Of a stretch of 64,000 nucleotides of DNA, positions 35,239-43,025 are shown piece after piece. This stretch comes from a virus: IMG/VR virus record IMGVR_UViG_3300013120_000767, positions 62,001-126,000 of that record. One strand, written 5' to 3'. The first letter of the stretch is position 1. Each line of letters begins with the position of its first letter. A model generated the notes under the pieces. It was not told the DNA's origin, ran no database searches, and saw only the letters and a list, made by a program, of their open reading frames with translations. Position numbers and translations under genes: made by a program.

Positions 35239-36147
35239 TTACGAAGTAGGTATGTCCGGGTAGTCTGGTTGTTGCACTGTGAAGTAGTCGTCCGCCCCGT
35301 CGATGTTGTCGAACAGGTCGAAGTCTGCGCCGGGCACCGTGAACCGGCGAATGATCGAGGTGTTCTTGACAGATACCTCTACCTCCGTCCCGGGCACCAG
35401 CTCAACCGAGAGTTGCCCGTTGGTGTCCGACTCGACTACGGTGCGGTCGTCGGCAACTACAAACTTGGTGTCGTTGTTGGAGAAGGCCACCTTCGACAGG
35501 GTGGTGACGAGCACCTCCCGATACCGGATGGGGCTGCCTTGGCCGTTGATCAGCGTCGCCGTCATGGTGACTAGGGATTGGGGGGCTACGTACCTGGAAG
35601 TCGGGACGGGGATGGTCTTGGTGTTGAGCAGTATGGGGGCCTCTTCGTCCCGGTAGTCGATCTCCAGCTCAAACCCGTTGACTGTGAATACGTACCCGGA
35701 CTTCTCCAGGCAGATGCGGTAAGCCCCTTCCGGCAGCTCCAGGTTGCACTCTCCGTTGTCATCAGTGGTGGTTTCCGAGATGAGGTCGTACCCGACGTTG
35801 GCGAATTCAAGGAGCATGACCCGGACGCCGGCGTGGGCGGTCCCATCTTCGGTGTCTTCTACCCGAATGGTAGCGGAGTGGACGGAGATAACCACAAACA
35901 GGTTTTGCTCCGCCTGCTCGTTGTTGCCGTCCCCTCGCCAACGAATCAGGTAGGTGCCGGTATCATCCAGGCGCAAGTCGCCGACGTACACGCCGCCGGT
36001 AGGGTGCTCCTGGCAGGCGAGGGGGCTTTCCGAGATCTCCACTCCATCCTGGTAGATGTTGGCGGTGACGTCGGTCAGCCCGGTGACGCCCAGGGTCCAG
36101 ATGATGGAGCCGGGCTTGTTCACAATGAGGTACTGAGGGTCAAGCAT
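35239..36147 (-). CDS. Ig-like/CarboxypepD-regulatory-like structural protein
   Basis: The ATG at 36147 overlaps the upstream stop as TAATG and has GGAG before it. The 302-residue protein is three or four beta-sandwich modules. The second (about 95-170) reads ATIRVEDTEDGTAHAGVRVML...DDNGECNLELPEGAYRICLEKSGY, the pattern of carboxypeptidase-regulatory/SpaA-like folds. Such modules occur in head-decoration and fibre proteins. Coupled to the next beta-rich gene, suggesting a two-protein surface assembly. Confidence 0.6.
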   Translation of the reverse strand: MLDPQYLIVNKPGSIIWTLGVTGLTDVTANIYQDGVEISESPLACQEHPTGGVYVGDLRLDDTGTYLIRWRGDGNNEQAEQNLFVVISVHSATIRVEDTEDGTAHAGVRVMLLEFANVGYDLISETTTDDNGECNLELPEGAYRICLEKSGYVFTVNGFELEIDYRDEEAPILLNTKTIPVPTSRYVAPQSLVTMTATLINGQGSPIRYREVLVTTLSKVAFSNNDTKFVVADDRTVVESDTNGQLSVELVPGTEVEVSVKNTSIIRRFTVPGADFDLFDNIDGADDYFTVQQPDYPDIPTS

Positions 36148-36878
36148 TACTCTGCTCCTTCCACCACGTACTTGTACCCTTTGACGATGCCAAGGTACCC
36201 GATGGCTTCGTCGGCCGCTTTGTCGGCCAGGGCGTTGCCGATTGGTACAACCCACACGCCGGGCGTGGTCAGGTCCGGGTCGGAAGTGACCACGCCGGCG
36301 GTAACGTCGAGGTAGAGCGGGTCGCTGTACGCCCAGGCCTCCGCCGTGGCCCGCACTCGAGTGGGCCCGCTGACGATGACCTGGGATTGGGTGGCGCCGG
36401 CGCCGAGTCCTGATTGCACCACGCCGAAGAACTCCCCGTCATCGTTGAGGGCCATCTCCGCCCCGTCCCGGTCACCGGCAGCCAGCCGTACAGCGCTGTA
36501 CTGAGGAATGGGGACGGTGTCGGACGAGTTGAAGATCCAGCAGGTGATCGGCTCCCACTGGGAACCGTCGGCATAGGCCGGCGGGTCCGGGACTTCGGTG
36601 GCCATGGAGGCGATCGCCTCGGCGGTGAGGGTCTCCCCCGTGACGAACACAGTCAGGATTGTTTGCCAACTCGTCGCCACCGAGCGCCAGCGCAGAATGT
36701 AGGTAGCTCCGGCGTAGGTTTCGTTGAGCTCAACGTACGCCCGGTAGATGGTGGGGAACTCCTCCGTGCCGGAGACTGTGAAGATCTGGGTGCCATCGCT
36801 GGCGAACACGCCCAGCTCCAAGTCCTCGAGCCCGGCGGCGGCCTCCACTCGTTCTGTCCACACCAGCGGTCTCAGCAT
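36147..36878 (-). CDS. Beta-rich virion protein, head-decoration-like
   Basis: The 243-residue protein has an N-terminal beta-sandwich (LELGVFASDGTQIFTVSG...ATYILRWRSVATSW) and a C-terminal barrel-like part (FFGVVQSGLGAGATQSQVIVSGPTRV... YSDPLYLDVTAGVVTS) similar in style to DUF2190-type decoration domains. GGAGG precedes the ATG at 36878. No transmembrane segment. A capsid-surface role is inference. Confidence 0.55.
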   Translation of the reverse strand: MLRPLVWTERVEAAAGLEDLELGVFASDGTQIFTVSGTEEFPTIYRAYVELNETYAGATYILRWRSVATSWQTILTVFVTGETLTAEAIASMATEVPDPPAYADGSQWEPITCWIFNSSDTVPIPQYSAVRLAAGDRDGAEMALNDDGEFFGVVQSGLGAGATQSQVIVSGPTRVRATAEAWAYSDPLYLDVTAGVVTSDPDLTTPGVWVVPIGNALADKAADEAIGYLGIVKGYKYVVEGAE

Positions 36879-36930
36879 GGCTGCGCCTCCTGGGGGGATT
36901 CTACTACGTAGCGTGGGGGTTGTCGAGGAA

Positions 36931-37182
36931 CTAGATCTCGCTGTGCGTTCCCGCCCCCCCTTCTCGGGTGCCGCTGCCGGAAAGATCGCAATCTATAGGC
37001 AGGACGCTCTCGTCTTGTGTCGTCATTAGCCACCCTAAGCAGTGGCGATTGCCGCACTGTTGTTTCATGCGGCATGGCTGGGACCTCCAGCCGGTCGGTT
37101 GTTCACAAGAGAAGTACTTAACCGCCCCACCTTCCGGTTGCCTCTGGCCCCCCGGCGGTGAGCTTTGTTTGCTTGTTCTCAT
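36931..37182 (-). CDS. 83-aa Cys-rich protein
   Basis: The ATG overlaps the RuvC-like stop as ATGA and has a perfect GGAGG seven bases upstream (within the end of that gene). The middle part, SCEQPTGWRSQPCRMKQQCGNRHCLGW, has four Cys and one His that could bind zinc. Gly/Pro-rich termini. Unknown function. Confidence 0.55.
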   Translation of the reverse strand: MRTSKQSSPPGGQRQPEGGAVKYFSCEQPTGWRSQPCRMKQQCGNRHCLGWLMTTQDESVLPIDCDLSGSGTREGGAGTHSEI

Positions 37183-37700
37183 GTGTAATCCTCCAGGGGC
37201 GGGAAAGTCTCCGCCCGGGCGATGCCGGCAGCTTCAGCTTCATCCTCGTTGAGCCTTTCGCCGTAGATCCCCAGGACCATGTGGCGGGCCATCCGTTTCA
37301 GTACGTCACCGGTATAGCGGCCGGAGGCCCGGGCGCCGAGGACTCGCTTCCTCCACGTCGACGGTTCGAGGAAGATGGGCAGGGCTGTTCCCCCGTTGTC
37401 AAACCATGCCTGTACCCACATCCCTGACTTCCGGGCGGTGGTCAGAGCATTGCGGGGGTCCCGGCGCATTTTGCCGGTTTCTTTGTTCCTGCGCAGGTCG
37501 AGCCACTGTTGCTCGATGACGATAAGTTCTGGTTCATGCAGCATGGCGAGTTCCACGCTTTCTGCGATAGACTTGGCGAGGGCCCGAAACTTTCGGCTTT
37601 TTGGGAACGACCCGTACCCTAAGAGTGCATCACCTCGGACGCAGCACCACGCATTTGGGGGGTCGATTCCAAGAACGACCAGCGGTTCGGGTATCCTCAT
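37179..37700 (-). CDS. RuvC-like Holliday junction resolvase
   Basis: The 173-residue protein has the RNase H fold of RuvC-type resolvases: D13 in VVLGIDPPNAW, E63 in ELIVIEQQ, and D153/E154/E156 in the C-terminal NEDEAEAAGIA, taking the place of the RuvC ADA motif. Helical basic region between. It should cleave branched DNA during recombination or packaging. The window also has an Hjc-like nuclease, giving two different junction nucleases. GAGG precedes the ATG. Confidence 0.8.
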   Translation of the reverse strand: MRIPEPLVVLGIDPPNAWCCVRGDALLGYGSFPKSRKFRALAKSIAESVELAMLHEPELIVIEQQWLDLRRNKETGKMRRDPRNALTTARKSGMWVQAWFDNGGTALPIFLEPSTWRKRVLGARASGRYTGDVLKRMARHMVLGIYGERLNEDEAEAAGIARAETFPPLEDYT

Positions 37701-37712
37701 GCCCGCACCTCT

Positions 37713-37892
37713 TTAGTTTGCTCTTGTACCGGGCGTGTTTGCTTTCCGCCAGTTTTCCGCATCCTCCTCCGCCGCTCGTTGCGAGCAACGGGTTTCTATG
37801 CCGGTAGGTGTCTTGAAGCGCCAAACATATTCCCCCTCTTTCCACACTTCGTAGAGAGCTTTGTCGTTACTGGTTTTGCTGGTGTTGCTCAT
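37713..37892 (-). CDS. 59-aa small protein
   Basis: The ATG at 37892 follows GAGGAGGAGCGAAAG, an excellent site, and runs to TAA at 37713. The protein has KALYEVWKEGEYVWRFKTPTG, a beta-hairpin-like core, then a charged helix (QRAAEEDAENWRKA). Unknown function. First of the small genes after the 37.9 kb gap. Confidence 0.65.
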   Translation of the reverse strand: MSNTSKTSNDKALYEVWKEGEYVWRFKTPTGIETRCSQRAAEEDAENWRKANTPGTRAN

Positions 37893-37977
37893 CTTTCGCT
37901 CCTCCTCTTTTGCGCTATTTGTCCCTACAAGCCCGCACTTGGGAAGAGTAATTTCGGCCCTTCCTGCGGGGGGCTTG

Positions 37978-38202
37978 CTACTGGTCGAGTGGTATCCACA
38001 GGCAATGGAAGCCTAGCTCCTTGAGGATTTGGGCGATCTCCTCCTGGGGTAGGCGGACGAACAGCAGGTCCTCCTCCCGCATGCACTGGGCCTCCTTCAG
38101 GCGGAAGCGTTGATGTGCCCGCTTCGCTGTCTTGATGGAGGGGAACTCCAGCTCCCAAGGGAAGTACTCCCGGGCTGCCACTGTGTTGCGTTCTTGAGCC
38201 AC
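37978..38202 (-). CDS. 74-aa protein
   Basis: A GTG start at 38202 with GGAGGTG about 12 bases upstream. Helical charged protein (FPSIKTAKRAHQRFRLKEAQCMREEDLLFV...EEIAQILKELGFHCLWI). Unknown function. Confidence 0.6.
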   Translation of the reverse strand: MAQERNTVAAREYFPWELEFPSIKTAKRAHQRFRLKEAQCMREEDLLFVRLPQEEIAQILKELGFHCLWIPLDQ

Positions 38203-38255
38203 TTTTGTTTAACACCTCCAAGGCCCATCATCCACAATTGGGGGGGTCGCGTCAA

Positions 38256-38450
38256 CTAGAACATTGCTTGTTCTTCGTAGAAGTTGCGTACTCTAGCAAA
38301 AGAGTCTTCGTTGTAGGCGGGCGCTTCCCCCCTTATGCGGCAAAGGTCGTTCTCCGCTTTCATCCCCTCCACTTCGGCCAGTAACCTGGCGGCAACAAGA
38401 AACCGGAGCGAAGCTCTGTCAAACAGGTCTGCGGCGCGGGTATCAGGCAT
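38256..38450 (-). CDS. 64-aa helical protein
   Basis: The ATG at 38450 has GGAGG ten bases upstream and overlaps the end of the previous gene by eight bases. The protein is helical (ADLFDRASLRFLVAARLLAEVEGM) with an acidic/aromatic C-terminus. Unknown. Confidence 0.6.
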   Translation of the reverse strand: MPDTRAADLFDRASLRFLVAARLLAEVEGMKAENDLCRIRGEAPAYNEDSFARVRNFYEEQAMF

Positions 38451-38775
38451 TTTTCCTTGCCTCCTGCGCAAGTAGGCGCCGTAGCTCGGCACGTTTCCGC
38501 TTGCGTTCTTTCAGCTTCCCTTGGAGCGCTGCAATGTCGCGCTCCACCCGTTCCAATACGTTTTGGGCTAAGGCGGCTTTGGTTGAGAAATACAGCTTCT
38601 CATTGTAGGCGTGGAACCGTTTTCCGGGTCCCTGCACTGGGCAACAAACCATTTGCTGATAGCCGATGCCGACGTTGCAGGGGTCGCTGAGAACCTCCCC
38701 CGACCGTAACTCTTCCCGGTTCCGCCAGTGCAGGATCATTCCTTTTTTGATGGGTACTCCGTCGGCGGTATTCAA
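38443..38775 (-). CDS. 110-aa basic protein, TTG start
   Basis: The TTG at 38775 overlaps the upstream TGA (TTGA). This avoids a long overlap that the ATG at 39072 would need. The N-terminal half is a small beta-domain (GVPIKKGMILHWRNREEL), the C-terminal half a basic coiled coil (VERDIAALQGKLKERKRKRAELRRLL). Unknown. Confidence 0.6.
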   Translation of the reverse strand: MNTADGVPIKKGMILHWRNREELRSGEVLSDPCNVGIGYQQMVCCPVQGPGKRFHAYNEKLYFSTKAALAQNVLERVERDIAALQGKLKERKRKRAELRRLLAQEARKNA

Positions 38776-39428
38776 GCTGGCCAGAAACCCCAATGGCCGA
38801 GCGCGTCCCGCCCGAATTTGAAGCCGGTGGGGGCGTGCTTGTCCATGACCTCCTTGAGGTTCTCGAGGAGCTGTTTGGGCTCGTCCGAGTCCCACCAGGG
38901 GTGGTCGGTCGGGATTTCCTTGGGGTGCCTCCCCCTCAGTCCTTCCGGGATGTGCGGGCTGCTCAATTCGTAGAGCTTGTCGACTATAGCGCAGAGCAGC
39001 GCCCATTCGTCGGAGGAATCCAAGACGTCCTCGAAGGGCTCGGCGGTTGCCACTTCTTCCCCTTTCCCGCATTTCGCAACGAGAGCAACCGCAAAGTCGC
39101 AGTCGCCGGAGGGTTCGAAGGTCCCCTTTTGTGCTCTGCTCAGGGCTACCTGTTCGGCGTCGTTTGGGTTCTTAGCTTGGACCCCAATGGTGGTGACGTG
39201 GTATGAGGTCCTGTTGATGACCACATCGAAGAATGGCATACCTGTGGGCGGCTCTTTCCCGGTTACGAAGCCCAGGGCCTGGGCGGCGATGGGGTCGCCC
39301 CCTTCCGCCAGGCGCAGGACAGCGTCGTAAAGCGTCCGGAAGGCTCCTGGTTTCAGGAGCCTGGGATGTACGCCTTCGCAGGCACTTCGGAGCTTCTCGG
39401 TGTCTTCGAGGGGGACTTTATCCTTCAT
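38772..39428 (-). CDS. Unknown 218-aa protein
   Basis: GGAGGAGTACA precedes the ATG. Mixed alpha/beta protein with VVINRTSYHVTTIGVQAKNPNDAEQVAL resembling a short beta-hairpin followed by a helix. Acidic C-terminal half, no cysteine motif and no recognised family. Confidence 0.65.
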   Translation of the reverse strand: MKDKVPLEDTEKLRSACEGVHPRLLKPGAFRTLYDAVLRLAEGGDPIAAQALGFVTGKEPPTGMPFFDVVINRTSYHVTTIGVQAKNPNDAEQVALSRAQKGTFEPSGDCDFAVALVAKCGKGEEVATAEPFEDVLDSSDEWALLCAIVDKLYELSSPHIPEGLRGRHPKEIPTDHPWWDSDEPKQLLENLKEVMDKHAPTGFKFGRDALGHWGFWPA

Positions 39429-39780
39429 TGTACTCCTCCACGGCGTTGAACTTCGCGCCGGCGGAACGCAGCCCGTCTAGGAGGTCGGTGCCGTTCTCCA
39501 CCAGTAAATCAATTGTCTTGCCAAGGTGTGCGGGGGCTCTCCCCCACTTGTGCGCCCTAACGAGGGCAAGCAGCCCCAAAGCTTGGTGTAGGAAGCACGC
39601 CAGGGTGGGGGCGTTTGCCATCAATTCGCCGATGGCTGCCAGGTCCCTCCCGCTACGGCACCTCCCTTCGTCGTCTTGGGTGACGAGCTCAGCGAGATAG
39701 TTGCCGCCGTCGTCGAGAACCCACTTGTGCGGCCCCACCCCATCCTGGCGCCAGTTTTCCTGGTCAACTCTCACAGTCAT
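39418..39780 (-). CDS. Unknown 120-aa protein
   Basis: The ATG at 39780 follows GGAGGAAAACG and lies 14 bases inside the upstream gene's end. Helical (GRDLAAIGELMANAPTLACFLHQALGLLALV) with a short N-terminal beta-part. Overlaps the next gene's start by 11 bases. Confidence 0.6.
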   Translation of the reverse strand: MTVRVDQENWRQDGVGPHKWVLDDGGNYLAELVTQDDEGRCRSGRDLAAIGELMANAPTLACFLHQALGLLALVRAHKWGRAPAHLGKTIDLLVENGTDLLDGLRSAGAKFNAVEEYNEG

Positions 39781-40771
39781 CGTTTTCCTCCTCGAACAGC
39801 CCCCTCCCGGCGGAGTACACCAGCGTGTCGGTCTCCACACTCCAGTACGGGTAAGGGCACTCCTCGTCTTCGAACCAGCTTTTGTCCAGGCAGTACGCCT
39901 TCAGCTTGCCGGGTTGGGTGGTGAGGTACCCTGCGCAAGGTGCGCATGGTGAGCACTCTCCGCACATTGTGTAGACTGCGGACTTCAGGACGAGGATGTC
40001 CCCGTCTGCACACAACCGAACCGAGAGCCCTTCTTCAGGCGTGTCCCACTGGTAGGAGCTACCCTGGGACTCGTAGTGCTCCCCCAGGACTCCCACTTGT
40101 TCTTCGACCTCGTCTGCGACGAGCTCCCGGAGGGCCAAATCAAAGCCTTCCATGACCTTCTGAGCGAAGGTCGGGATGTCCTCGATGGGGGCCATGTCCG
40201 TGTCTAGCTTCTGGGTGAGCATGTCGGCGATGTACTCGGTGGCCTGCTCCCGGAACGCCAGGCAGTCGAAGGCCCGGGTGAGAATCCGGGTGAGGTGGTC
40301 GGCGACTTCCTCTTGCCAGGCCTTGTAGTTGAGGTCATCACCGTTGGTGACGATTTCGTCGACGGATTCCGGGTCCAGCTGGTTGGAGTGGATCACTCCG
40401 TAGTGGATGCCGGTTTCCGGATCGATGTTGGGCGGCGCTTCCCCGGTCATGGCGCAAGCGGCCCTGACGGCTTGGGTGTGGGTGCCTTCGAGCGGCGGCT
40501 GATTCCCCATTGTGTCGGGAAGGGAGCGCTCTTCCTCAGCGTTCTCTAAGTCCCGCAAATCCTCTCGGCATTTGGCGCAGCATGTCTGACTATGATAGCC
40601 ATTCTTTACCATGTCATCCACGTCGATCAGTTCTCCTTCAGTAGCCAGTCGGGTGTAGAGCTCAATAGGCGATCCGCCCAGGGAGACGATGAGGAGAATT
40701 CCGCCATCAGTGGTGAATTCCTGCCCACAATTCGGGCAGGTGATGAGGCTGTAGCTGTATGTGTAGGTCAA
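39764..40771 (-). CDS. 335-aa protein with zinc-binding ends
   Basis: The TTG at 40771 follows GGGAGTG in the stop region of the preceding gene; the longer frame would run through that gene. A zinc-ribbon CPNCGQEF...CCAKC is near the N-terminus and CGECSPCAPC near the C-terminus; between is an acidic helical region. Unknown. Confidence 0.6.
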   Translation of the reverse strand: MTYTYSYSLITCPNCGQEFTTDGGILLIVSLGGSPIELYTRLATEGELIDVDDMVKNGYHSQTCCAKCREDLRDLENAEEERSLPDTMGNQPPLEGTHTQAVRAACAMTGEAPPNIDPETGIHYGVIHSNQLDPESVDEIVTNGDDLNYKAWQEEVADHLTRILTRAFDCLAFREQATEYIADMLTQKLDTDMAPIEDIPTFAQKVMEGFDLALRELVADEVEEQVGVLGEHYESQGSSYQWDTPEEGLSVRLCADGDILVLKSAVYTMCGECSPCAPCAGYLTTQPGKLKAYCLDKSWFEDEECPYPYWSVETDTLVYSAGRGLFEEENDDCES

Positions 40772-40775
40772 GTTG

Positions 40776-41039
40776 TCACTCCCTGTAGGTGTCGTAGACT
40801 TCAACCTCGAAGAGGTCCCTTTCGCCCTTGGAGAGGACGATGGCGCCATGCTCTTCCACAAAGTCGTGGAGATCAGGTATGTCCAGGACCCACCTGTGCG
40901 TCCCGATCTCGCTACAGATTGGGCAAGGGCCGAACCCCTCCTTGAGGAAGGCTCCGGCTATCGGTGGCGTGTCTGCGAGTTCTTGGTAGGTGTCAAAGTA
41001 CAGCACGTCATAGCTTGTTCTTGTGATCAGGTAGAGCAT
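40776..41039 (-). CDS. 87-aa small protein
   Basis: AGGAGGAACTA precedes the ATG. Starts MLYLITRTSYDVLYFDTYQELAD, the same start style as two neighbours (MPTYYVIITRTAYETRLF; MPKFTLVLGARCYDTYS), suggesting a small paralogous family. Contains CPIC. Unknown function. Confidence 0.6.
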   Translation of the reverse strand: MLYLITRTSYDVLYFDTYQELADTPPIAGAFLKEGFGPCPICSEIGTHRWVLDIPDLHDFVEEHGAIVLSKGERDLFEVEVYDTYRE

Positions 41040-41049
41040 TAGTTCCTCC

Positions 41050-41205
41050 TTAGTCGTCCCAGAAGGGGCCGATGTACGTATGACAGGGCGTAAAACCTCT
41101 TGCCTTGAAGATCGGCTCTAGGTCGGTGAATTCCCCCTCTTCCGGTGGGAGAAGCACGATTGCGAATCCCGGGCCGTCGATGGGCTGTAGGATGATTGCT
41201 TTCAT
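41050..41205 (-). CDS. 51-aa small protein
   Basis: The ATG overlaps the upstream TGA as ATGA. MKAIILQPIDGPGFAIVLLP starts with a beta-strand and looks like a compact globular domain with a final Trp/Asp tail. Unknown function. Confidence 0.6.
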   Translation of the reverse strand: MKAIILQPIDGPGFAIVLLPPEEGEFTDLEPIFKARGFTPCHTYIGPFWDD

Positions 41206-41591
41206 GCGGCCCCCTCGGCCTCGATGAGGGCCAAAATACCGTCTATGGTTAGGAGGGCCTCTTGTAGGCGGGCCGTTGCTTCTTCCCCGGCTCCGGGTTC
41301 CCGTGAGGCCGCCACGAGGCGATCCAGCGCCTGACAGACCAAGCTGAAGGCAAGCCGGTTCGACATTTCGCTATCGAAGAGGTGAGAGACGTCTTTGCCA
41401 TCTCTGTGGATCGAGACGACGTCCTCAATGTGGTACTCCTGGGATGCTACCTCCCCGAGATTTTCCTCGATTACGCCATCGTCAGTGAAATCTTGAGCGA
41501 GGACGCGGTCTACTGCTTCTTTCAGTGAGGCGCACTCGATGCTGTAGGTATCGTAGCATCGGGCGCCGAGTACGAGGGTGAATTTGGGCAT
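41202..41591 (-). CDS. 129-aa small protein
   Basis: The ATG at 41591 follows GGAGGATTGAAC; a TTG two codons earlier is unlikely. Beta-alpha start (MPKFTLVLGARCYDTYSIECASLKEAVDRVL), a middle part with VVSIHRDGKDVSHL and a helical C-terminus. Related in style to its neighbours. Unknown. Confidence 0.6.
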   Translation of the reverse strand: MPKFTLVLGARCYDTYSIECASLKEAVDRVLAQDFTDDGVIEENLGEVASQEYHIEDVVSIHRDGKDVSHLFDSEMSNRLAFSLVCQALDRLVAASREPGAGEEATARLQEALLTIDGILALIEAEGAA

Positions 41592-41593
41592 GT

Positions 41594-41680
41594 TCAATCC
41601 TCCTTGCTTTCCCAGTAGTGGCGATCAGCAGCCTCTTGGCAACTGTCCAGTATCCTAATTTGCCACAACAGGAGCCTCAT
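41594..41680 (-). CDS. 28-aa peptide
   Basis: The ATG overlaps the upstream TGA (ATGA) and has AAGGAG in front. The peptide is MRLLLWQIRILD... then charged, an amphipathic helix. Unknown function. Confidence 0.4.
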   Translation of the reverse strand: MRLLLWQIRILDSCQEAADRHYWESKED

Positions 41681-41979
41681 TCCGTGCTCCTTAATCGTTC
41701 GTCCCAGCAGCATTCGTCCCCCACCCATTTCCCTCGATGAAGATGGGCAGTGTCGGCGGGGGTCCAGTTTCCGCACAAGGAACAATTCACGGCGTCTACC
41801 CCTGTTCCATCGTGGTCGATGCTGTCAACTTCGTAGTCGGAGCCATCGCTGGGGCCCCAGTTGTGGTCATAGGCATCAGCTGTGGCCTTGGCTTCTGCCT
41901 CCGTCGGAGAATCCGCCTCGACCTCGAACAGACGGGTCTCGTATGCTGTTCTTGTAATAATTACGTAGTAGGTTGGCAT
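41677..41979 (-). CDS. 100-aa protein with C-terminal Cys/His motif (paralogue A)
   Basis: GGAGGAG in the preceding stop region drives the ATG. The N-terminal half has MPTYYVIITRTAYETRLFEVEAD then a helix typical of small phage domains. The last 36 residues read CSLCGNWTPADTAHLHRGKW then VGDECCWDERLRSTE, nearly identical to the end of the gene at 42643-42978. Cys/His spacing suggests zinc. Confidence 0.65.
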   Translation of the reverse strand: MPTYYVIITRTAYETRLFEVEADSPTEAEAKATADAYDHNWGPSDGSDYEVDSIDHDGTGVDAVNCSLCGNWTPADTAHLHRGKWVGDECCWDERLRSTE

Positions 41980-42192
41980 TTACTCCTCCTGTGGTTTTGG
42001 TGCACCGCAATTAGCGCATACCTCCTCTTCTTCGAGGTTGAAATAGTGACAGGGGCCGACCTGTTCGATCTCCTCAGTGCATTCCCAAAGGAGCCCGGCT
42101 CTTAGGGCCAGGTCCATCAGCAGGATTCCGTAGTCCCAGTCCCTATTGCAGGCAGCGAAGAGGCGGGTGAGCATAGAAGGTTTTTTATCCAT
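41980..42192 (-). CDS. 70-aa protein with C-terminal CxxC
   Basis: The ATG lies within the end of the preceding gene. Helical N-terminus (MLTRLFAACNRDWDYGILLMDLALRAGLLWE) and CANCGAPKPQ tail. Unknown. Confidence 0.6.
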   Translation of the reverse strand: MDKKPSMLTRLFAACNRDWDYGILLMDLALRAGLLWECTEEIEQVGPCHYFNLEEEEVCANCGAPKPQEE

Positions 42193-42646
42193 CAGGTTCC
42201 TCCAGTTCGATCCAGGGCAGCTTCTTGTTATGCGGCTCGCCGATGTAGATGTGGTCGGTAAAGAAGCGGGTGCCGCAGTACTTCAGGAACCCCGTCCAAT
42301 TGAATCTCCTGGGCATGACGTTGAGGGACATAGTGCTTTGGGCGTGAGCTTCTTGTTCCTCTGCCCCCTCGACCAGTTGTCCATCTTCGCAGTAATCGCT
42401 TGGGTCTACGCCTGCGATGAGCGAGGGCTCCCAGTGGGCGGCAGATATCCCGTAGATGTGGTCTTCTGCCTGCGTCTCACAGAGCAGCTTCTGCATTCTA
42501 CGCAGCAAGGCGAGGAGTTTGGGGGTGACTTCCACCTTCGCTATTGTAGGGAAGTCCTCTTCAACGTATTCGGTTTCGTGGTGTACTGCTAAGATGATTG
42601 TTCTCAAACGTTCCTCCGTGTTGACGTACATTGATGTGAAGCTCAC
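42185..42646 (-). CDS. 153-aa protein
   Basis: GTG start at 42646 overlaps the upstream stop as GTGA; an ATG at 42631 is the alternative. Mixed protein, with RRFNWTGFLKYCGTRFFTDHIYIGEP near the end. Unknown. Confidence 0.6.
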   Translation of the reverse strand: MSFTSMYVNTEERLRTIILAVHHETEYVEEDFPTIAKVEVTPKLLALLRRMQKLLCETQAEDHIYGISAAHWEPSLIAGVDPSDYCEDGQLVEGAEEQEAHAQSTMSLNVMPRRFNWTGFLKYCGTRFFTDHIYIGEPHNKKLPWIELEEPDG

Positions 42647-42978
42647 TCTGTGCTTCTCAGTCGTTCATCCCAGCAGCACTGGTCCCCCACCCAGCCCCCA
42701 TCGTGGAGGTGGGCGGTATCGGAGGGGGTTTGCTCGTGGCAGAATTTGCATGTGACGGTGTCTTCGATCACAACGATGTCCTCGAGGAGCACGGTCTTTT
42801 GGCAGTTGTCACACATGTAGTCCACGTCGGTCACTTGTTCGTACTTGATGATTGGGTCACCGGCCTCGTACCAGTTGTCTTCGGCAGTGATTCCAAGCAG
42901 GGGGAACCAGCGGCGGGTCTTCTCGCAGACTAGGATCTTGCCTTCCGTCCCGCAGTGGGGACATCTCAGGATTTGCAT
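42643..42978 (-). CDS. 111-aa zinc-binding protein (paralogue B)
   Basis: The ATG at 42978 follows GAGGAGGAACAG; an ATG at 43026 overlapping the upstream stop is the alternative. Three CxxC-type knuckles: CPHCGTEG, CDNCQKT, CKFCHEQ. The C-terminal 36 residues repeat the end of the 41677-41979 gene (TPSDTAHLHDGGWVGDQCCW). Unknown function. Confidence 0.65.
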   Translation of the reverse strand: MQILRCPHCGTEGKILVCEKTRRWFPLLGITAEDNWYEAGDPIIKYEQVTDVDYMCDNCQKTVLLEDIVVIEDTVTCKFCHEQTPSDTAHLHDGGWVGDQCCWDERLRSTE

Positions 42979-43025
42979 CTGTTCCTCCTCTTCCGGGCGG
43001 TTGTGGTGCTCCAGTTCTCCACTCA

